Source: Acidobacteriota bacterium (GTDB lineage Bacteria; Acidobacteriota; Polarisedimenticolia; JBFMGF01). Taken from it: a stretch of 57,185 nt of DNA. The DNA is taken from positions 1 through 57,185 of the forward strand of contig JBFMGF010000065.1 in NCBI GenBank assembly GCA_040752675.1. The letters are read 5' to 3'. The position numbers were made by a program, and so were the translations under genes. Shown piece by piece: positions 1 through 8,501 of the stretch. Position 1 is the stretch's first letter, and each line of letters opens with the position of its first letter. The notes beneath the pieces are model-generated. The model searched no databases. It was not told the origin of the DNA and saw only the letters and a program-made list of their open reading frames with translations.

Positions 1-2
1 CG

Positions 3-188
3 TTCAATTACAATCATGTCTGCTTCGAGAACGGCTCCACGGACACCGCTACTAAGGATCCTGAGAATCCGGCAACGGCGGGGAATGGATTCTACTATCT
101 TGTGGACGGTGAGAACTGCTTCGGTGAGGGGACATTAGGATACAGAACGGGAGGAACAGAGCGCCCAAATAGCAATCCATGCCCGTAA
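3..188 (+). CDS. C-terminal end of a secreted protein (5' truncated by window edge)
   Basis: An open frame runs from the window edge to a TAA at 186-188, giving 61 residues. It is rich in Gly, Asn, Thr and Asp, has three Cys, and contains the string GNGFYYLVDGENCFGEGTLGY before ending in SNPCP. Tails of this kind (FYYLV.G.N..GEGTLG) close many large secreted repeat proteins of Acidobacteriota and related bacteria, to my knowledge. The enzymatic or adhesive part lies outside the window, so no function is assigned. The next gene starts about 160 bases later on the same strand. Confidence 0.6.
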   Translation, partial: FNYNHVCFENGSTDTATKDPENPATAGNGFYYLVDGENCFGEGTLGYRTGGTERPNSNPCP

Positions 189-267
189 TGCCGGCATCTG
201 AAAGAAGCATTGGTTTTCCAAAAGCCTTTCTTCCGCTTCTTTTGCTGTCGATGGAACAGCAATAAAA

Positions 268-296
268 ATTTTATCACCTTTAACTTGTGATAAAAT
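268..296. repeat. Perfect 10-bp inverted repeat upstream of the lipoprotein gene
   Basis: ATTTTATCAC (268-277) and GTGATAAAAT (287-296) are exact reverse complements separated by nine bases. The element lies between the first gene and the lipoprotein reading frame. It could be an operator for a dimeric regulator or an AT-rich hairpin. There is no T-run after it, so an intrinsic terminator is less likely. Confidence 0.5.
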
Positions 297-349
297 ATGA
301 AAGACTTTTGGCAGGTGCACTTGCTTTCTTTTTCCTGGGAACTAAAAAC

Positions 350-793
350 GTGGCACGATTCTTAAAGATTTTAGTTGTCGTCTCTATTGTTTTCCTTCTT
401 TTAGCCTGTGAGACGGAAGAAAAGAAGGATCTTAAAGAATCCATGAAAGAAGCGGGCAGGGATATCAAGAGAACATTTTCTCAGGCAAAGGAAGAGTTCA
501 AGAAGGCTACTGCGAAAGCTTCAGATGAATTTCAGCAGCTAAAATACGAGTTGAGAAAGGCAAAAGAAGGGGCTCGCAGAGCCGCGCAACGAGCAGGGCA
601 GGAAAGCATGGAAATGCTGAAAAAGACCAGAGAAGAGGCGCAGAGAGCCCTCCGTAAAGCAAGAAAAGAGCTCCAGGAGTTATTCATAGATCAGGATATG
701 AACAGAGAAGAGGTCACCGATCTGAAGAAGGAAATAAAGGAACTCGAAGAGAGCGTAAAGGATCTGGATGAGGAGATCGAGCAGAAGAAATGA
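350..793 (+). CDS. Small coiled-coil lipoprotein, unknown function
   Basis: From GTG 350 the protein has 147 residues. It begins MARFLKILVVVSIVFLLLAC, a short basic N-terminus, a hydrophobic stretch and a lipobox LLAC, so it is predicted to be lipid-anchored. The rest is almost entirely charged (Lys, Glu, Arg, Gln) with heptad-like spacing and reads as one long coiled coil. The frame stays open back to a GTG at 287, but that start would put a second hydrophobic segment before the signal peptide and would lie inside a palindrome, so 350 is preferred. It overlaps the next gene by four bases (ATGA). The family is not recognised; a periplasmic spacer or structural role is only inference. Confidence 0.6.
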   Translation: MARFLKILVVVSIVFLLLACETEEKKDLKESMKEAGRDIKRTFSQAKEEFKKATAKASDEFQQLKYELRKAKEGARRAAQRAGQESMEMLKKTREEAQRALRKARKELQELFIDQDMNREEVTDLKKEIKELEESVKDLDEEIEQKK

Positions 794-1539
794 AAAATCT
801 CGTTTTCGTTGCTGATGCCCACATCAATGAGAATCCCAAAGAGGTTTCCATTTTCCGGAATTTCCTCCAGAAGACCTATCCTACCACCGGGACGCTCTGC
901 ATCCTTGGCGACCTGTTTGACCTATGGGTCGCCAAGAAGAGGCTGGAACAGGATTATCACAGCAATATCATCGATCAATTGCGGGCGCTGAAGATGGCAG
1001 GCGTCCGGCTGCTATATATTGAAGGTAACAGGGATTTCCACATCAGGCACTGCTATCTCGGCGACCCGTTCGATGCGGTTTCGAATGGCGAACTTGCGGA
1101 AGAATTCGATGGAAGAAGATTCTACCTTTCACATGGCGACATGGTCAATACGGACGATAAGGCTTATCTCTTCTGGAGAAGAATCTCCAAAAGCCGTTTT
1201 GTCTGGAGGAGCTTTAATGTACTCCCTCTGAGTGCCGAAGCCGTAATGGCGAAAAAAATAAAGAGGATGCTCAAGGAAACGAATATTAAATACAGATCGT
1301 ATTTCCCCTATGATAAATGCCGCGCTTTTGGAGAACGCATGCTGAACAAAAGCTTTGACATCGTCGTCATAGGTCATCTCCATAAGCAGGAGATCTTCGA
1401 ATTCAACATCAACGGCAGCAGGAGACTCCTCTATTCGATGCCCGCCTGGAAAGACGAGAAGAGATACCTCCTCTTTGAGCCCGGAAAAGAGGGGCGCTTC
1501 GTCGACTTTCAAAATGATACCGGCTCATTATTCCAATAA
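790..1539 (+). CDS. lpxH: UDP-2,3-diacylglucosamine diphosphatase-like metallophosphoesterase (LpxH type)
   Basis: A calcineurin-like phosphoesterase of 249 residues. LpxH removes UMP from UDP-2,3-diacylglucosamine at the membrane surface in lipid A synthesis. The metal-binding motifs are all present and in order: DAH (9-11), GDLFD (40-44), GNRDFH (79-84), HGD (115-117) and GHLH (195-198). GNRDF and the length are typical of LpxH and its relatives. The start overlaps the lipoprotein stop by four bases, so translation is probably coupled. LpxG/LpxI analogues and other hydrolases of the fold cannot be excluded; no other lipid A gene is adjacent. Confidence 0.75.
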   Translation: MKNLVFVADAHINENPKEVSIFRNFLQKTYPTTGTLCILGDLFDLWVAKKRLEQDYHSNIIDQLRALKMAGVRLLYIEGNRDFHIRHCYLGDPFDAVSNGELAEEFDGRRFYLSHGDMVNTDDKAYLFWRRISKSRFVWRSFNVLPLSAEAVMAKKIKRMLKETNIKYRSYFPYDKCRAFGERMLNKSFDIVVIGHLHKQEIFEFNINGSRRLLYSMPAWKDEKRYLLFEPGKEGRFVDFQNDTGSLFQ

Positions 1540-1549
1540 TCTTTAGCCA

Positions 1550-1576
1550 GGTAAACCTTCAACCCTGAAAGATAAA
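1550..1576 (+). repeat. 27-bp dispersed repeat, copy 1
   Basis: This intergenic 27-mer (from GGTAAACC to GATAAA) is the exact reverse complement of 6590-6616. The two copies bracket the four genes from the radical SAM protein to the MMPL transporter. The unit contains only a 4-bp stem (TTCA/TGAA), so it is not an obvious terminator by itself. Confidence 0.8.
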
Positions 1577-1602
1577 AACGACGGCGAACGCAAGCCAATT
1601 TG

Positions 1603-2673
1603 ATGGAAAGGGAAGGGGAAAATTGGTATTATGTGGCGTTGAGATGGGTTGAGCACATGCAAGGACGACTGTACAGAAGCTTTGGAGACGATCTTAAAGA
1701 GCGGTTTGGATGCCGCGTCTGGAAGGTCACCGTTGCCGCAGGCTTCACATGCCCGAACAGGGATGGAGGCAGGGGACGGGGGGGATGCATCTATTGCAAC
1801 AATGAAGGATTCAATCCGAACCTTAGACAGCGCCTAGAAAGCATCCATGAACAGGTCGAAAAGGGGATGGATCTCCTCTCAAAAAAGAAAAGGGCCAGCA
1901 AGTTCATCATCTACTTCCAGCCTTACACGAATACATACGCCTCAGTCGAGGATCTGAAGAATATCTACGATAGCTCCCTGATATCCGATGATATCGTAGG
2001 CATCTCCATCGGAACGCGACCTGATTGCGTTCCGGAAGAGGTGCTCGATCTACTGGAAAGCTACACAGGGAAGTACATGATCTGGCTCGAGATCGGGCTT
2101 CAGTCCATGCATGATAGAACTCTCAATCTCATTAACAGGGGGCACGACCTCGCGACTTTTATCGATGCCATTATCAGGGCAAAAAGGAGGAGAACAATCC
2201 TGCTGGCAACGCACATCATCCATGGTCTTCCCGGGGAAAACCATGAAGAAATGATGGATACCGTCAGGCTGGTCTCCGCTCTCGGATTCGATGGCATCAA
2301 ATTTCACAATCTCCACGTCATGAGGAATACCGTGCTGGAGAGGATGTATCGAGAAGGAAAGGTATCCCTGCTGACGATGGAGGAGTACGTTTCTCTTGTG
2401 GCAGATTCCCTGGAGATCCTTCCGCCCCAAACGGCCATCCTCAGACTTTCAGGAGATGCGCCTGACGACATTCTTGTTGCTCCATCCTGGTGCCGCAGGA
2501 AACTCGAGATTCGGGAAATGATAAATGCCGAATTGAAGAAAAGAAGAACATCCCAGGGAGCCAGATACGATGAAAAGGCTCTCTCCATGTTTCTCGAGAA
2601 AGCGATGGGTGCGCTCAGAAGCCGACCGCGGGAATCCCGAACCTGCATTGCAAAAGCGGCTCTTCCTTTATAA
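1603..2673 (+). CDS. Radical SAM protein, YhcC/TIGR01212 family
   Basis: A 356-residue relative of E. coli YhcC. It carries the family's unusual cluster motif, C-x13-C-x2-C (CPNRDGG...GGCIYC), for the 4Fe-4S cluster and SAM. Other family landmarks are YFQPYTNTYA, GTRPDCVPEEVLDLL, WLEIGLQS, NRGHD and HIIHGLPGE. The reaction of YhcC-type proteins is, to my knowledge, unproven. The alignment to YhcC begins at Met 1657 (MQGRLYRSFGDDL), so a 338-residue protein from 1657 is equally possible. Neither start has a strong ribosome site. The acpS gene follows after 20 bases. Confidence 0.85.
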   Translation: MEREGENWYYVALRWVEHMQGRLYRSFGDDLKERFGCRVWKVTVAAGFTCPNRDGGRGRGGCIYCNNEGFNPNLRQRLESIHEQVEKGMDLLSKKKRASKFIIYFQPYTNTYASVEDLKNIYDSSLISDDIVGISIGTRPDCVPEEVLDLLESYTGKYMIWLEIGLQSMHDRTLNLINRGHDLATFIDAIIRAKRRRTILLATHIIHGLPGENHEEMMDTVRLVSALGFDGIKFHNLHVMRNTVLERMYREGKVSLLTMEEYVSLVADSLEILPPQTAILRLSGDAPDDILVAPSWCRRKLEIREMINAELKKRRTSQGARYDEKALSMFLEKAMGALRSRPRESRTCIAKAALPL

Positions 2674-2693
2674 TAACCCACGCGAGAAGATCC

Positions 2694-3071
2694 ATGATAC
2701 TGGGAACAGGAATAGACATCGTTCAGGTCGCAAGGATCGAGGAGGCGATCAGAAACCAGGGAGAGAGCTTCTTGAAGCGAGTCTTTACCGAGGAAGAGAT
2801 GAGATACTGTAATTCTCTGTGCGACCATCTCCCATCCATTGCGGCAAGATTTGCGGCGAAGGAGGCTGCCATGAAGGCGCTTGCTACAGGCTGGAGTGGG
2901 GGAGTAAGCTGGAAGGATATCGGGGTCGTATCAGTGCCACCGGCAGCGCCGTATATCGTCCTCACTGGCGAAGCCGAGAAGATATTTCAGAAGTTGGGGG
3001 GAAGGAAGGTTCACTGTTCCCTTTCCCACCATAAAGATTATGCCGCGGCTATCGTCATCATCGAAGGATAG
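2694..3071 (+). CDS. acpS: Holo-[acyl-carrier-protein] synthase
   Basis: Transfers 4'-phosphopantetheine from CoA to the serine of apo-ACP, in the cytoplasm, to activate fatty acid synthesis. At 125 residues it is the normal AcpS length. It shows the magnesium-binding GTGIDIV start (Asp8) and RFAAKEAAMKAL with Glu57, and ends with the SLSHHKDYAAAIV strand. It sits in a same-strand run between the radical SAM gene and the metal exporter, with short gaps suggesting one transcript. Confidence 0.93.
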   Translation: MILGTGIDIVQVARIEEAIRNQGESFLKRVFTEEEMRYCNSLCDHLPSIAARFAAKEAAMKALATGWSGGVSWKDIGVVSVPPAAPYIVLTGEAEKIFQKLGGRKVHCSLSHHKDYAAAIVIIEG

Positions 3072-3091
3072 GTAGAATCAGGATCCACCTG

Positions 3092-4000
3092 GTGAACAGA
3101 AAAACGGAAAATCATCATGAAATAGGCCTTTCTAGAGGTGCCGAGAGGACGTCGCTTCTAACTGCTCTGATAATGACAACAGTCATCATGGTTCTGGAGT
3201 TCGTCGGCGGCTGGCTGTCCAACAGCATCGCCCTGATGTCCGATGCGGGACACATGCTGACAGATGCTCTGGCTCTTGCCCTGAGCTTCTTTGCCATCCT
3301 CTTTGCATCAAGGCCGGCGACGGCAAGGAAGACTTATGGCTACTACCGGCTTGAGATCCTCGCGGCACTTCTGAACGGAGTCCTGCTGACCATCATTGCC
3401 ATGGGGATATTCTATGAATCATACGAACGCATGGTCTCTCCCAGATTGATAAATGTTCCGCTCCTGGTCGCAATAGCATCGATCGGGTTCGTTGCAAACG
3501 CCATAGCCCTGGCAATCCTCTCGAAAAGGAGAGAAAATCTGAACATTAGAGGAGCCTTTTTCCACGTCCTCGGAGACACTCTATCTTCCATCGGGGTCAT
3601 AATCGGAGGAGGCATCATCGCTCTAACAGGGTGGCAGAAGATTGATCCGATCATCGGGATGATAATAGGGACGGTCATCGTATACGGTTCAATCAGGCTC
3701 ATCAAGGAATCCGTGGACATCCTTCTGGAGGCGATTCCATCAGGGATCGAGCTCATGGATGTCAGCGACGCAATCGAGTCGATCGAAGGGATCAAAGAGG
3801 TACATGACCTTCATGTATGGTGCATCACGACCGGGATGGTTGCGCTGAGCGGGCACATCGTCGTCAGGAAAGAATCCTTCAACCGATGCGATCAGATCCT
3901 GAACACAGCCAGGAGAACCCTCAGGGATAAGTTCCAGATCGAGCATGTCACCATACAGATAGAATCGGAAGACTACGGACGATGCGAGGGAATCTGTTGA
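3092..4000 (+). CDS. Cation diffusion facilitator (CzcD/ZitB-like metal exporter)
   Basis: A 302-residue inner-membrane proton antiporter expected to export Zn2+ or a similar divalent cation. About six membrane helices are followed by a cytoplasmic C-terminal domain. Both metal-site pairs of the transport site are visible: H54-x3-D58 with D51 in helix 2 (MSDAGHMLTDAL) and H158-x3-D162 in helix 5 (FHVLGDTLSS). The C-terminal part carries HDLHVWCITTG, typical of CDF proteins. The start is GTG with AGGA upstream. Its stop overlaps the next gene's ATG by one base (TGATG). Confidence 0.9.
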   Translation: MNRKTENHHEIGLSRGAERTSLLTALIMTTVIMVLEFVGGWLSNSIALMSDAGHMLTDALALALSFFAILFASRPATARKTYGYYRLEILAALLNGVLLTIIAMGIFYESYERMVSPRLINVPLLVAIASIGFVANAIALAILSKRRENLNIRGAFFHVLGDTLSSIGVIIGGGIIALTGWQKIDPIIGMIIGTVIVYGSIRLIKESVDILLEAIPSGIELMDVSDAIESIEGIKEVHDLHVWCITTGMVALSGHIVVRKESFNRCDQILNTARRTLRDKFQIEHVTIQIESEDYGRCEGIC

Positions 4001-6564
4001 TGAACTCACATAAGAGGGGAGTACTCCAGAGACTCCTCGTTGGAATCGGAAGGGTCTCCGTAAAACATCCGCGGACAGTTCTTCTCGCCGTGATTCTCGT
4101 CACAATCGTCGCCGGCTATTTTGCCACGCGACTGCAGTTCCAGAGCCGAATCGAGGATTTCCTGCCACAGGATTCACCTGTCGTGAGAGCCTTCCAGAAG
4201 GCTATGGACAGGTATGGAACCACCGATTATCTCATCATCGCCATCGAGGGGATGGGAGAAGAGGACGCTGACATCAGGGAGAATCTGGCGGATGCCATCT
4301 ACCAGAAGCTTCAGGGTGAGGAAGAGATCAAGTTCATCGATTACAGGATCAGGGAGGAGCTTCAGGATTTCATCCAGAAGAATTTCTTCAAATATGCCCT
4401 CCTCTACCTTGATAGGGAAGGTCTGGAGAGACTCAAAGAGAAACTTAGCGATGAGGAGATTCAGAGACAGGTCGAGGAGAATCGCAGGATTCTTCTGTCT
4501 CCTGCCTCCATCATAGTGAAGGAAGCCATCAACTACGATTTCCTCAATCTGCGTTCGCTATATTTCGGCAAGATAGACCTCGGCAGGGGAAAGCTGAAAA
4601 TCTCCTTCCACGATGGATACTATTTCTCCAGCGACATGACCATGCTCCTCATGCTAGTTAAGCCGGTCAAGCCGCCTCAGGATATTGCCTTCTGCCGCGT
4701 CATCGTCAATAAAGTGAAAAAGGCGATATCGGAGGCAGGCATTGAGCTCAAGGAAGAAGAGGAAGAGGATATCCCGGGAATTTCCGTGGGGCTGACGGGC
4801 GGGTATCTCATCTCGCTGGCCTACGACGGGCTCCTCAAAAAAGACATGATACTGACCATCCTGACGTCTTTCCTGGGCGTCATGGCGCTCTTCCTTTTCA
4901 CTTTCCGGCGGATCCTTTCGCCCATCTACGCCGGTATCCCGCTCATCGTGGGACTCATCTGGACGATGGGCTTCACCTACTTCACGATTGGAAGCATCAA
5001 TTTCTTCACCGGAGCCAGTGCCGCCGTCCTCATGGGACTCGGAATCGACTTCTGCATTCACCTGTACAACAGATACCTGGAAGAGATGCATCTCAAGAGG
5101 TCGCTCATCCCCGCGTTCGATAACACGATGTCCGAGACCGGCGTCGGAATCTTTTCGGCGATGATGACGACGGCCGTTGCATTCTACGCCGCCCTCTTTT
5201 CTGATTTCAAGGGACTCTTTCAGCTCGGGCTTATCTGCGGGAGCGGAATGATCATATGTTTCCTGGCTACGTTCCTCATTCTTCCCGCTCTGATATCCAT
5301 CGGGATCCGGGTCAAATGGGTTAGAGACAGAAGGAGAGGGATGACAACGTTCGGTCTTGAACGAATCTCGAAGCGGATCATAAAGCATTACAGGGCGATC
5401 ATCATTGCGTGCATCGGGATAACCATCATCTGTCTGGTCATGATGTTCAAATTGAGGATCGAAGAGGATTTCATGAGTCTTCGACCGAAAGGGATTGCTG
5501 CCATAGAGCTCCAGGAGAGGATCGTTGAGAAGATAGGTTCTGCGATGGTCTCGACCATGATCGTTGCCGAATCGGATTCCGAGGAGGGGATTTTGCAACT
5601 CAGCGCCAGGATAGCATCGCGTCTTGAGAAGCTTGTCAGGAACGGCGAGGTCATTTCCTTCCGGTCGATCAGCATGATCCTCCCCCCCATAGATGAGCAG
5701 AAGAGGAACATAAGCTGGCTGAAAGAGGAAAAAAAGAAAGACCCTGCCGCCTTCGACATATCCCGCATCAGAGAGACTCTCATCGACAGCATGATCAAGC
5801 AAGGATTCCGCGTCGACGAAGGGTATGGAAAAATCGTTGATAATATCCGGAGCGCCCTCAACATCGACAAGCCGATCACGCTTTCCGAACTTCGGGATTC
5901 TTCCTTGAGGAGCATAGTGGAGATTTTTGTGAGTTCCAATGGAAGTGGCTATAGCCAGGTGACCTACGTCTATCCTGAAATGGACCATCCAGGGGGGGAT
6001 GTACTCACGAGCATCATGAAGGAGATGAAAGAGATCGACGATTCGGTCCAGGTCGTTGGCATGAAAGTCCTCGGAATGGAGTTGAGGAAGCTCATCAGAA
6101 AAAGCGTATTCGTCTCTTCCATCATCGCGTTTCTTGCCATTGTCTTAATCTTATTTCTACACTTTAAAAAACCCTACTACGTCCTGCTTAGTGTCACTCC
6201 TCTCATAGCAGGAGTGATCTGGGGAATCGGTGGAATGGCTCTCTTCGGACTAGAGTTCAACATTATCAGTATCTCCATCGTTCCGGTCATCCTCGGGATA
6301 GGGATAGACAACGGCATCCATATAGTCAACAGGTTCGTCTTAGAGAAGGAGAATCTTCGCCATATCTTCCACCACACCGGGCGAGCCCTGATCATGACTT
6401 CACTGACGACAATCGCTGGGTTTGGTTCTTTAGTCTTTGCGGATTATCCTGGACTGGTGGGGCTCGGGATCGTCGCAATCTTCGGGATTGGCGCGACACT
6501 CCTGAGCGCTATCATCTTCCTTCCCGCCCTGCTTACCGCCTTCTACCATCGGGAGAATATATAG
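4000..6564 (+). CDS. MMPL/RND family transporter (sterol-sensing-domain type exporter)
   Basis: An 854-residue inner-membrane protein with the RND plan duplicated in tandem: one N-terminal helix, a large periplasmic loop and a bundle of helices, then the same again. The paired helix-4 motifs GLGIDFCIHLYNRYLEE and GIGIDNGIHIVNRFVLE mark the two halves. Family members export lipids, hopanoids or other hydrophobic molecules; the substrate here is unknown. ATG 4000 was chosen because GAGGG lies just upstream and it overlaps the CDF stop as TGATG; a start at 3982 adds only six residues. It is the last gene of the run and faces the alcohol dehydrogenase gene. Confidence 0.85.
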   Translation: MNSHKRGVLQRLLVGIGRVSVKHPRTVLLAVILVTIVAGYFATRLQFQSRIEDFLPQDSPVVRAFQKAMDRYGTTDYLIIAIEGMGEEDADIRENLADAIYQKLQGEEEIKFIDYRIREELQDFIQKNFFKYALLYLDREGLERLKEKLSDEEIQRQVEENRRILLSPASIIVKEAINYDFLNLRSLYFGKIDLGRGKLKISFHDGYYFSSDMTMLLMLVKPVKPPQDIAFCRVIVNKVKKAISEAGIELKEEEEEDIPGISVGLTGGYLISLAYDGLLKKDMILTILTSFLGVMALFLFTFRRILSPIYAGIPLIVGLIWTMGFTYFTIGSINFFTGASAAVLMGLGIDFCIHLYNRYLEEMHLKRSLIPAFDNTMSETGVGIFSAMMTTAVAFYAALFSDFKGLFQLGLICGSGMIICFLATFLILPALISIGIRVKWVRDRRRGMTTFGLERISKRIIKHYRAIIIACIGITIICLVMMFKLRIEEDFMSLRPKGIAAIELQERIVEKIGSAMVSTMIVAESDSEEGILQLSARIASRLEKLVRNGEVISFRSISMILPPIDEQKRNISWLKEEKKKDPAAFDISRIRETLIDSMIKQGFRVDEGYGKIVDNIRSALNIDKPITLSELRDSSLRSIVEIFVSSNGSGYSQVTYVYPEMDHPGGDVLTSIMKEMKEIDDSVQVVGMKVLGMELRKLIRKSVFVSSIIAFLAIVLILFLHFKKPYYVLLSVTPLIAGVIWGIGGMALFGLEFNIISISIVPVILGIGIDNGIHIVNRFVLEKENLRHIFHHTGRALIMTSLTTIAGFGSLVFADYPGLVGLGIVAIFGIGATLLSAIIFLPALLTAFYHRENI

Positions 6565-6589
6565 ATTTGGTGACTTTAGAGCAATAGTC

Positions 6590-6616
6590 TTTATCTTTCA
6601 GGGTTGAAGGTTTACC
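6590..6616 (-). repeat. 27-bp dispersed repeat, copy 2 (inverted)
   Basis: Exact reverse complement of 1550-1576. It lies between two convergent genes. A 6-bp hairpin (CCCATA 6615-6620 with TATGGG 6627-6632) begins at its edge and may help terminate transcription from one or both sides. Confidence 0.8.
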
Positions 6617-6625
6617 CATATACGC

Positions 6626-7645
6626 TTATGGGACGATGATAGCGCGGAGTCCTTCTCCTCTGCGCAGCGTATCGAACGCCTCATTAATTGCATCGAGTGA
6701 GAACCGTGCCGTCACGAGCGGTTCGACCTTGATTTTACCCATCCTCGCCATTTCGATGATCTTCGGATAGTCAACTGGGCGGCATCCGAGGGAGCCGGTT
6801 ACCTCCATCTCGAAGAACATGATCTTCGATGCGGGGAGGGTAATGCTCTCCGCCGAATAGCCTATTACACAGAGCCTTCCTCCCTTTCGGAGAGAGGAGA
6901 AGGCGGCTTCGATGGTCCTGGGATTTCCGATCGCCTCCATAGCGATGTCGGCACCGCCGCCAGTCAGCTTCCTGATCTCCTTGGCGGCATCCACCTGTTT
7001 GGCATTTATGACGATGCTTGCGCCCAGGGTCTTAGCGAGTTCGAGCTTGGAATCTACGACATCGACTGCGATGACAGTTGCTCCAGTCGAGGCTGCCATC
7101 TGAACGGCGTTCATCCCGATCCCTCCGCATCCGAAGATGGCAACTGTATCGCCAGGTCTCACTTCGGCCCTGTTCTTAACGGCATGATAGGGAGTTGAGA
7201 TAGCGTCGGCGATGATGCACGACTCATGGAGTGGCAGTTCGTCGGGGAGATGGAAGATATCTTTAGCGGGAGCGGCGACATATTCGGCATAGGCTCCATC
7301 GATATGGTTTCCGAACATGATCATCGACTGGCAGATATTCTCGCGGCCGGTCCGGCAGAAGTAGCAGGTTCCACAGGTCAGGACCGCTGGCAGCAGGACT
7401 CTGTCTCCCTTCTTGAACTCTTTGACTTCACTTCCCACCTCTTCGATAATTCCTGAAGGTTCGTGACCCAGTATCATGGGCGGCTGTTTGAATGTCTTTA
7501 CGCCGTGATCGATGTAATGCAGGTCCGTGTGGCAGGCACCGCATGCGGCCACCCTCACGAGGACCTCTCCCGGCTTGATCTTCGGGTCTGGAACTTGTTC
7601 GATCTTAAGCTTCTGGTCTGGTCCATAGAATAATGCTGCTTTCAT
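6626..7645 (-). CDS. Zinc alcohol dehydrogenase resembling 6-hydroxycyclohexenecarbonyl-CoA dehydrogenase (Had)
   Basis: A 339-residue medium-chain dehydrogenase. Catalytic zinc ligands are C38 and H61-E62 (GHE); structural zinc ligands are C91, C94, C97 and C105; the NAD site is GCGGIG near 170. Had oxidises 6-hydroxycyclohex-1-ene-1-carbonyl-CoA in anaerobic aromatic degradation. Had-like features include IADAISTPYHAV and the C-terminal GCRPVDYPKIIEM followed by GKI..EPL. The gene has a strong AGGAGG site and follows the hydratase by 12 bases. The class is certain; the substrate is inferred from similarity and neighbours. Confidence 0.8.
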   Translation of the reverse strand: MKAALFYGPDQKLKIEQVPDPKIKPGEVLVRVAACGACHTDLHYIDHGVKTFKQPPMILGHEPSGIIEEVGSEVKEFKKGDRVLLPAVLTCGTCYFCRTGRENICQSMIMFGNHIDGAYAEYVAAPAKDIFHLPDELPLHESCIIADAISTPYHAVKNRAEVRPGDTVAIFGCGGIGMNAVQMAASTGATVIAVDVVDSKLELAKTLGASIVINAKQVDAAKEIRKLTGGGADIAMEAIGNPRTIEAAFSSLRKGGRLCVIGYSAESITLPASKIMFFEMEVTGSLGCRPVDYPKIIEMARMGKIKVEPLVTARFSLDAINEAFDTLRRGEGLRAIIVP

Positions 7646-7657
7646 AATTCCTCCTCA

Positions 7658-8419
7658 TCATCTGTTCTTCCATCGGGGGTCGCGTTTCTCGAGAAATGCC
7701 CTTAGTCCCTCCTCGGCATCTTCTGTTTTCATCAACTCCTGAAGATAGATCATTTCCACCTCGGAGAGAGCATCGCTGAATGATCTTCTCTGAGAGGCTT
7801 TGATGCTCTTCTTGGTCAGTCTCAGCACGGGAAGGCTTAGAGAAGAGAATCTTTTGACGAAATTCTGAAGCTCCTCCTCGAAAAGGTCGGCTTTCACAAC
7901 TTTATTGATGAATCCTGCATGCCATGCTTCCTCGGCACTGAGCGGGTCACCGGAGAGGAGGAACTCATAGCCTCTTTTCAGGGAAATGATCCCGTGAATC
8001 ATGATGGCGGCAATCGGCGGTAAGACGCCGACCTTGATTTCCGGCTGTCCGAACTTCGCTCTCTCGGAGGCGACTATCATATCGCAGGCGATGGCCAGCT
8101 CGCAGCCTCCTCCCAGGGCGATCCCGTTGACGGCAGCCAGGATGGGTGATCGGATCTCTTCCATCACGCGGAAGATCCTGTGAAAGGAGGCGATCATCTT
8201 CTTGGCGAGGTCTCCTCTATGCTCGGAGACATCCACACCAGCGCAGAAAGCTTTACCTGTCGCTGTCAGGACGATGAGTTTCGTTTCCTCAGAATCCGCC
8301 TGAAAAAGAACGCCGCTCAGTTCATCCATCATCTCAACGTTGAGGATGTTCAAAGGAGGTCTGTTGAGGGTGATGGTGAAGACGTGGTCTTTAAAGAGCG
8401 TTTCAATATGCTTTCCCAT
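7658..8419 (-). CDS. Enoyl-CoA hydratase family protein, cyclohexadienecarbonyl-CoA hydratase-like (Dch/BamR)
   Basis: A crotonase-fold protein of 253 residues. The N-terminal NRPPLNILNVEMMDEL resembles Dch/BamR, which hydrates cyclohexa-1,5-diene-1-carbonyl-CoA. The oxyanion-hole segments are CAGVDVSEH and NGIALGGGCELAIACD. The usual second acidic catalytic residue region reads FGQPEIKVGVLPPIA, where PEI.VG.LPP is again Dch-like. AGAGGGA precedes the ATG. It is transcribed just ahead of the Had-like gene. An ordinary enoyl-CoA hydratase is the main alternative. Confidence 0.78.
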   Translation of the reverse strand: MGKHIETLFKDHVFTITLNRPPLNILNVEMMDELSGVLFQADSEETKLIVLTATGKAFCAGVDVSEHRGDLAKKMIASFHRIFRVMEEIRSPILAAVNGIALGGGCELAIACDMIVASERAKFGQPEIKVGVLPPIAAIMIHGIISLKRGYEFLLSGDPLSAEEAWHAGFINKVVKADLFEEELQNFVKRFSSLSLPVLRLTKKSIKASQRRSFSDALSEVEMIYLQELMKTEDAEEGLRAFLEKRDPRWKNR

Positions 8420-8501
8420 TCGATCCCTCTTTCACTGTATTTAATTTACAACAAGACATTTGAAAAGCTTTGCTCCACCCATTCTCCGAATGTTTACCTC
8501 T

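Noticed and set aside
4654-5988. Long minus-strand open frame (444 codons) opposite the MMPL transporter gene
   Set aside because: Its predicted sequence is highly charged and low in complexity, with no motif or membrane pattern, while the + strand frame has clear RND motifs throughout. It is an antisense shadow.
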